Shown: positions 60,952 to 64,000 of the stretch, in pieces
Layout of the letters: each line of letters opens with the position of its first letter
Numbering within the stretch: the first letter of the stretch is position 1
The notes under the pieces: model-generated
Databases searched by the model: none
Seen by the model: the letters and a program-made list of their open reading frames with translations, nothing else
What the model was told of the DNA's origin: nothing
Translations under genes and position numbers: made by a program
Assembly: GCA_021613535.1 (NCBI GenBank)
Contig: CP075494.1
Location: forward strand, 6,572,001 to 6,636,000
DNA: 64,000 nucleotides
Reading direction: 5' to 3'
From: Adineta vaga
Taxonomy: Eukaryota; Rotifera

Positions 60952-62689
60952 ATGTATTTTACACGTTTTTTACGCAGACAACAGCAAACTTTAACACATC
61001 TGGTTGATCATTATGCACAATATCCACCGACTGGATTGACAATGAAAAGAATTGTTGAGTTTGGTAAATGAAAAATGTCATTTATTTTCATTGGATTTTT
61101 CTGTTTGAATGATTAGCACGTGAAGGTGATGCTCGACAATCTTTTTTATTTCTTCGAAATGAATTACCAGTTCGATTAGCATCCATGATGAAAGAAATGG
61201 ATCATTTACCACCACGTCTTCTCGAAATGCCAAGTGTGAAAACAGTAAATAGTTGGTATGGAACAAGTTTAACCGAGTTACATTCGTTCAAAGGTTTACA
61301 ACCGAACGCAGATGTTGTTACAAAGTAAAGCAATAGATTTGGATTTGTGACAAAGATTCTTATTGTGTTCTTTTCGAACTATAGATTTACCGAAGTCTTG
61401 CAAAATATTAGAAAACGACATACAACTGTAGTAGAAACATTAGCTCAAGTCAGTTATTATAGTTGAATTTGTTTTGTAAGAGGATAATTATATTCTAGGG
61501 TTACATGGAATTTTCAGATTATGGACAAGTTAAAGAATATGAAGAGTCACAAATACAATATTTTCTTAATCGATTTCATCTATCTCGTATATCAATTCGG
61601 TTATTGATCTATCAACATAGTAAGAACATTTCTTTTTGAAATTGAATTTTTCAAATCATATCGAATACATAACATAATGATTAGCAATGTGTTTTGGCGA
61701 AGAAGTTCCTATACATCCAACCCATCTTGGTTTTGTTGATCCATCTTGTTTTGTCGAAAATACAATTAGAGGTAAATAAGATATGCATAATTCAATCGAT
61801 AATATCAATCTTTTGTTTTTCCTTCAGATGCATATGAGAATGCTCAATTTTTATGTGAAAGTTATTATTTAAAATCACCTCAATTGGAACTTCGTAATAT
61901 TAATGGTAATTGAAACATATCTACATTCTTGAAAACATGCATTCATGTCTTTAATTAGCAATCAATGCGAATGAAGCAATTGCAATAGCGTATGTTCCAT
62001 CACATTTGTATCATGTTATGTTTGAATTATTTAAAGTATGAGAAAATCAAAGTTTAAGAAAGAATATTTCTGGATCTGATTTTAGAATTCTATGCGTGCA
62101 ACAGTAGAATATACTGAAAGCAAAAAGAATGATGACATTTTACCAAAAATTAAAGTTAGTTTCATATTTCTAATGAACTAGCTGATAGTTTCTTTTCAAT
62201 TTCAGGTTGATATTGTCAAAGCTAAAGAAGATTTAACAATTCGTATTAGTGATCGAGGTGGTGGAATTCCACGTTCAAGAGCTGATAAAATCTTTCGATA
62301 TATGTATTCAACAGCACCAAGGCCTGTTTCATCACATGATGCTCAATATTCCGGTCCAGTTCCATTAGCAGGTTTCGGTTATGGTCTTCCAATAGTATGT
62401 TTTAGTTTTGTAATTTCTAACAAACTGTTCATTTATTCAATTGTTTAGAGTCGACTTTATGCACGATATTTCAATGGTGATTTAGAAATACATTCCGTCG
62501 ATGGCTATGGTACTGATGCTTATGTCTATCTTCAAGTAAGCGATAAAATTTGACAATTTTTTAGTTTATAAATATGAATTTTAGGCTGTTGAAGATCAAG
62601 CAAGTGAATGGTTACCCATATGTAATCGAGCTGCCTATGAGTATTACCTATCACGAAAGTATCAATCTGATTGGACGAAGAAGAAATAA
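60952..62689 (+). CDS. PDK: Pyruvate dehydrogenase kinase, copy 2
   Basis: Eleven exons read 60952-61063, 61117-61324, 61385-61448, 61499-61619, 61685-61771, 61828-61905, 61959-62035, 62086-62154, 62206-62394, 62449-62535 and 62585-62689, giving 398 residues. Signatures include [34 protein letters not shown], the N-box [36 protein letters not shown] and a C-terminal SDWTKKK. All kinase motifs are intact. Several exons match copy 1 exactly in length (64, 121, 87, 78), while two early exons of copy 1 are fused here and its exon 9-10 region is split differently. The copies are diverged at protein level, so the duplication is old. The N-terminus ([17 protein letters not shown]) could be a mitochondrial presequence. 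Confidence 0.92.
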
Positions 62690-62926
62690 TAATATCCTGT
62701 GATTGAAAATAATTCTTTAGTGATGCAAATTTGTTAGTTTATTTTATTAATTGATTTATTTGAATGAGAGTGAATGTTATTTTCCCATGTATATTTTAAT
62801 AATAGTTTTTGTTTTTGTCAAGTAACTAAATCAAAGAATAAATCGTTTTGTTGATTAAATCGTATTCGATCTAATGATTCGGTAAGAAAAATAAGTTTAT
62901 TTTCAAGAAATGCAAATCAAATAAGT

Positions 62927-63866
62927 TCATAGTAAAACACATTTTTCTTTTTGCTGACGAGATTTCTTTTTTGATGTTTGCGTTTTTCTTGGTTGTGATG
63001 TATCAGCGGTGTGTCCTTTGTCGGATGTTCTTGAGTCTTTTGGAAAACGAGTAGCATTTCGACTGACCGATCGATTGATTTGTCGAACAAGATCGTAGAA
63101 GATCTAAGAAACAAACAAATCAAGATTTTATTGGAATATCTTCGATTGATTAATCCATACTTCATTCACATTTGAAAGATTTTTTGCTGATGTTTCAAGA
63201 AAATTACATTTCCATCGTCGTCCTAATTCTTGTCCTGTTTGACGTCCAACAACACGTTCATCTTCTAAATCACTTTTATTTCCAACTAGTATCAATGGTG
63301 GTAGACCCTAAAGAAAGAAAAAGATTTTCATTCGAATAGTTTCTCTGTAAAAACAAAGGTTTTCAATTTACATAAATTTCTGCATCTTTAATACGATAAA
63401 TACGTTCATAAAAGTCATCCAAATCATTGAATGTTGCTTGTGATGTTATGGAATATACCAAAACAAATCCATGTCCACTTTTAACATATAAATCTCTCAT
63501 AGCAGAAAATTCTTCCTATAGCGAAAAGCAGAATAGAAGCGCAAGGAAAAATACGATGAATTTTACCGTTCCAGCAGTATCGAGAATTTCTAATGAATAT
63601 CTTTCTCCATCGATTTCTACAGTCTAGAAAATATTCATTTAAGAAAACACGCAAAAGAGAAAACAATCCGATAGATCTACTTTTTTATACACGTCTTCAA
63701 TAGTTGGATCATATTTTGGCATAAAAATACCTTGAACAAATTGCATTGTCTAAAGAAAGCGAAAATTCGTTACACAATTCGTTGGCTTAATTCATATTCT
63801 TACTAAACATGATTTTCCAACACCACCAGATCCGAAAACACATAATTTGTATTCAGCAATCACCAT
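62927..63866 (-). CDS. RAP-like: Rap-type small GTPase
   Basis: Six phase-0 exons read 63866-63804, 63749-63681, 63623-63567, 63515-63372, 63307-63161 and 63103-62927, giving 218 residues. The P-loop is GSGGVGKS, the effector region [11 protein letters not shown], switch [17 protein letters not shown], the guanine motifs NKSD and ETSAK, and [15 protein letters not shown] is the Rap-family helix. The C-terminus ends in a CAAX box (CVLL), so it should be geranylgeranylated and membrane-bound. The hypervariable tail is about 30 residues longer than in vertebrate Rap1. Rap GTPases control integrin adhesion and cell junctions. Switch II has EEF where Rap1 has EQF. Confidence 0.9.
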
Positions 63867-64000
63867 TTTTTTTCTTTTCACTCACAAATTGAAATGCTTT
63901 GTTTTGATCTATCTGATGATTTCGAAAGAATTATTCTGTTTCTTTTTCTCTCTCTCTCTCCTTCTGACGTTAACAACGCCCTGTCTACTGCATGAAAGAG

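Overview
This window is animal nuclear DNA, AT-rich, with compact genes split by many short introns (mostly about 50-60 bp, GT...AG). The gene set (dystrobrevin, RIM, NEK11, BORCS8, geminin, TSSC4, CFIm25, Nup62, PDK, Rap) is metazoan. Three things point to a bdelloid rotifer: very short introns, a young retrovirus-like LTR element with its own envelope gene, and an intronless ADP-ribosyltransferase-TPR gene. The species cannot be named from sequence alone. Exon models were built by hand. Every multi-exon CDS listed closes in frame with a total length divisible by three, which is the main support for the splice sites.

Layout. 0.2-5.2 kb (-): a two-cassette membrane adenylyl-cyclase-like gene with degenerate catalytic positions. 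7.5-9.6 kb (+): a CUB/LDLa receptor-like protein and a small secreted or anchored protein. 9.9-12.4 kb (-): dystrobrevin, divergent from a METTL24/FkbM-like methyltransferase (13.2-14.1 kb, +). 14.3-15.5 kb (-): a decayed gene and a GC-rich hairpin. 16.1-18.8 kb: UQCRQ, TSSC4, and CFIm25 (-). 20.5-26.7 kb (+): RIM. 27.0-27.5 kb: F-box/LRR relics. 27.9-33.8 kb: BORCS8 (-), geminin-like A (+), the ART-TPR gene (+), geminin-like B (-), and an unrecognised basic protein (-). 35 kb: a one-pass membrane protein. 36.2-38.8 kb (-): NEK11. 40.4-41.2 kb: a WDR75-like relic and an F-box fragment.

41.4-49.7 kb (+): a complete LTR retrotransposon with identical-length 325-bp LTRs (one mismatch seen), a 5-bp target duplication, and open gag, pol and env. 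Pol is placed behind a textbook -1 frameshift signal. It sits in the remains of an F-box/LRR gene, whose LRR part lies just beyond the 3' LTR. 50-56.7 kb is gene-poor and holds small palindromic elements, a terminal-inverted-repeat element and a ~30-bp degenerate tandem repeat. 56.7-64 kb: two tandem FG-less Nup62-type coiled-coil genes only 28 bp apart (probable trans-spliced pair), two tandem pyruvate dehydrogenase kinase genes, and a Rap-type GTPase (-).

The genes are ordinary housekeeping, cytoskeletal and signalling genes with no common pathway. The most unusual pieces are the young retrovirus-like element, the three-part ART-TPR protein, the 28-bp-spaced Nup62 pair, and the cyclase that looks catalytically dead.
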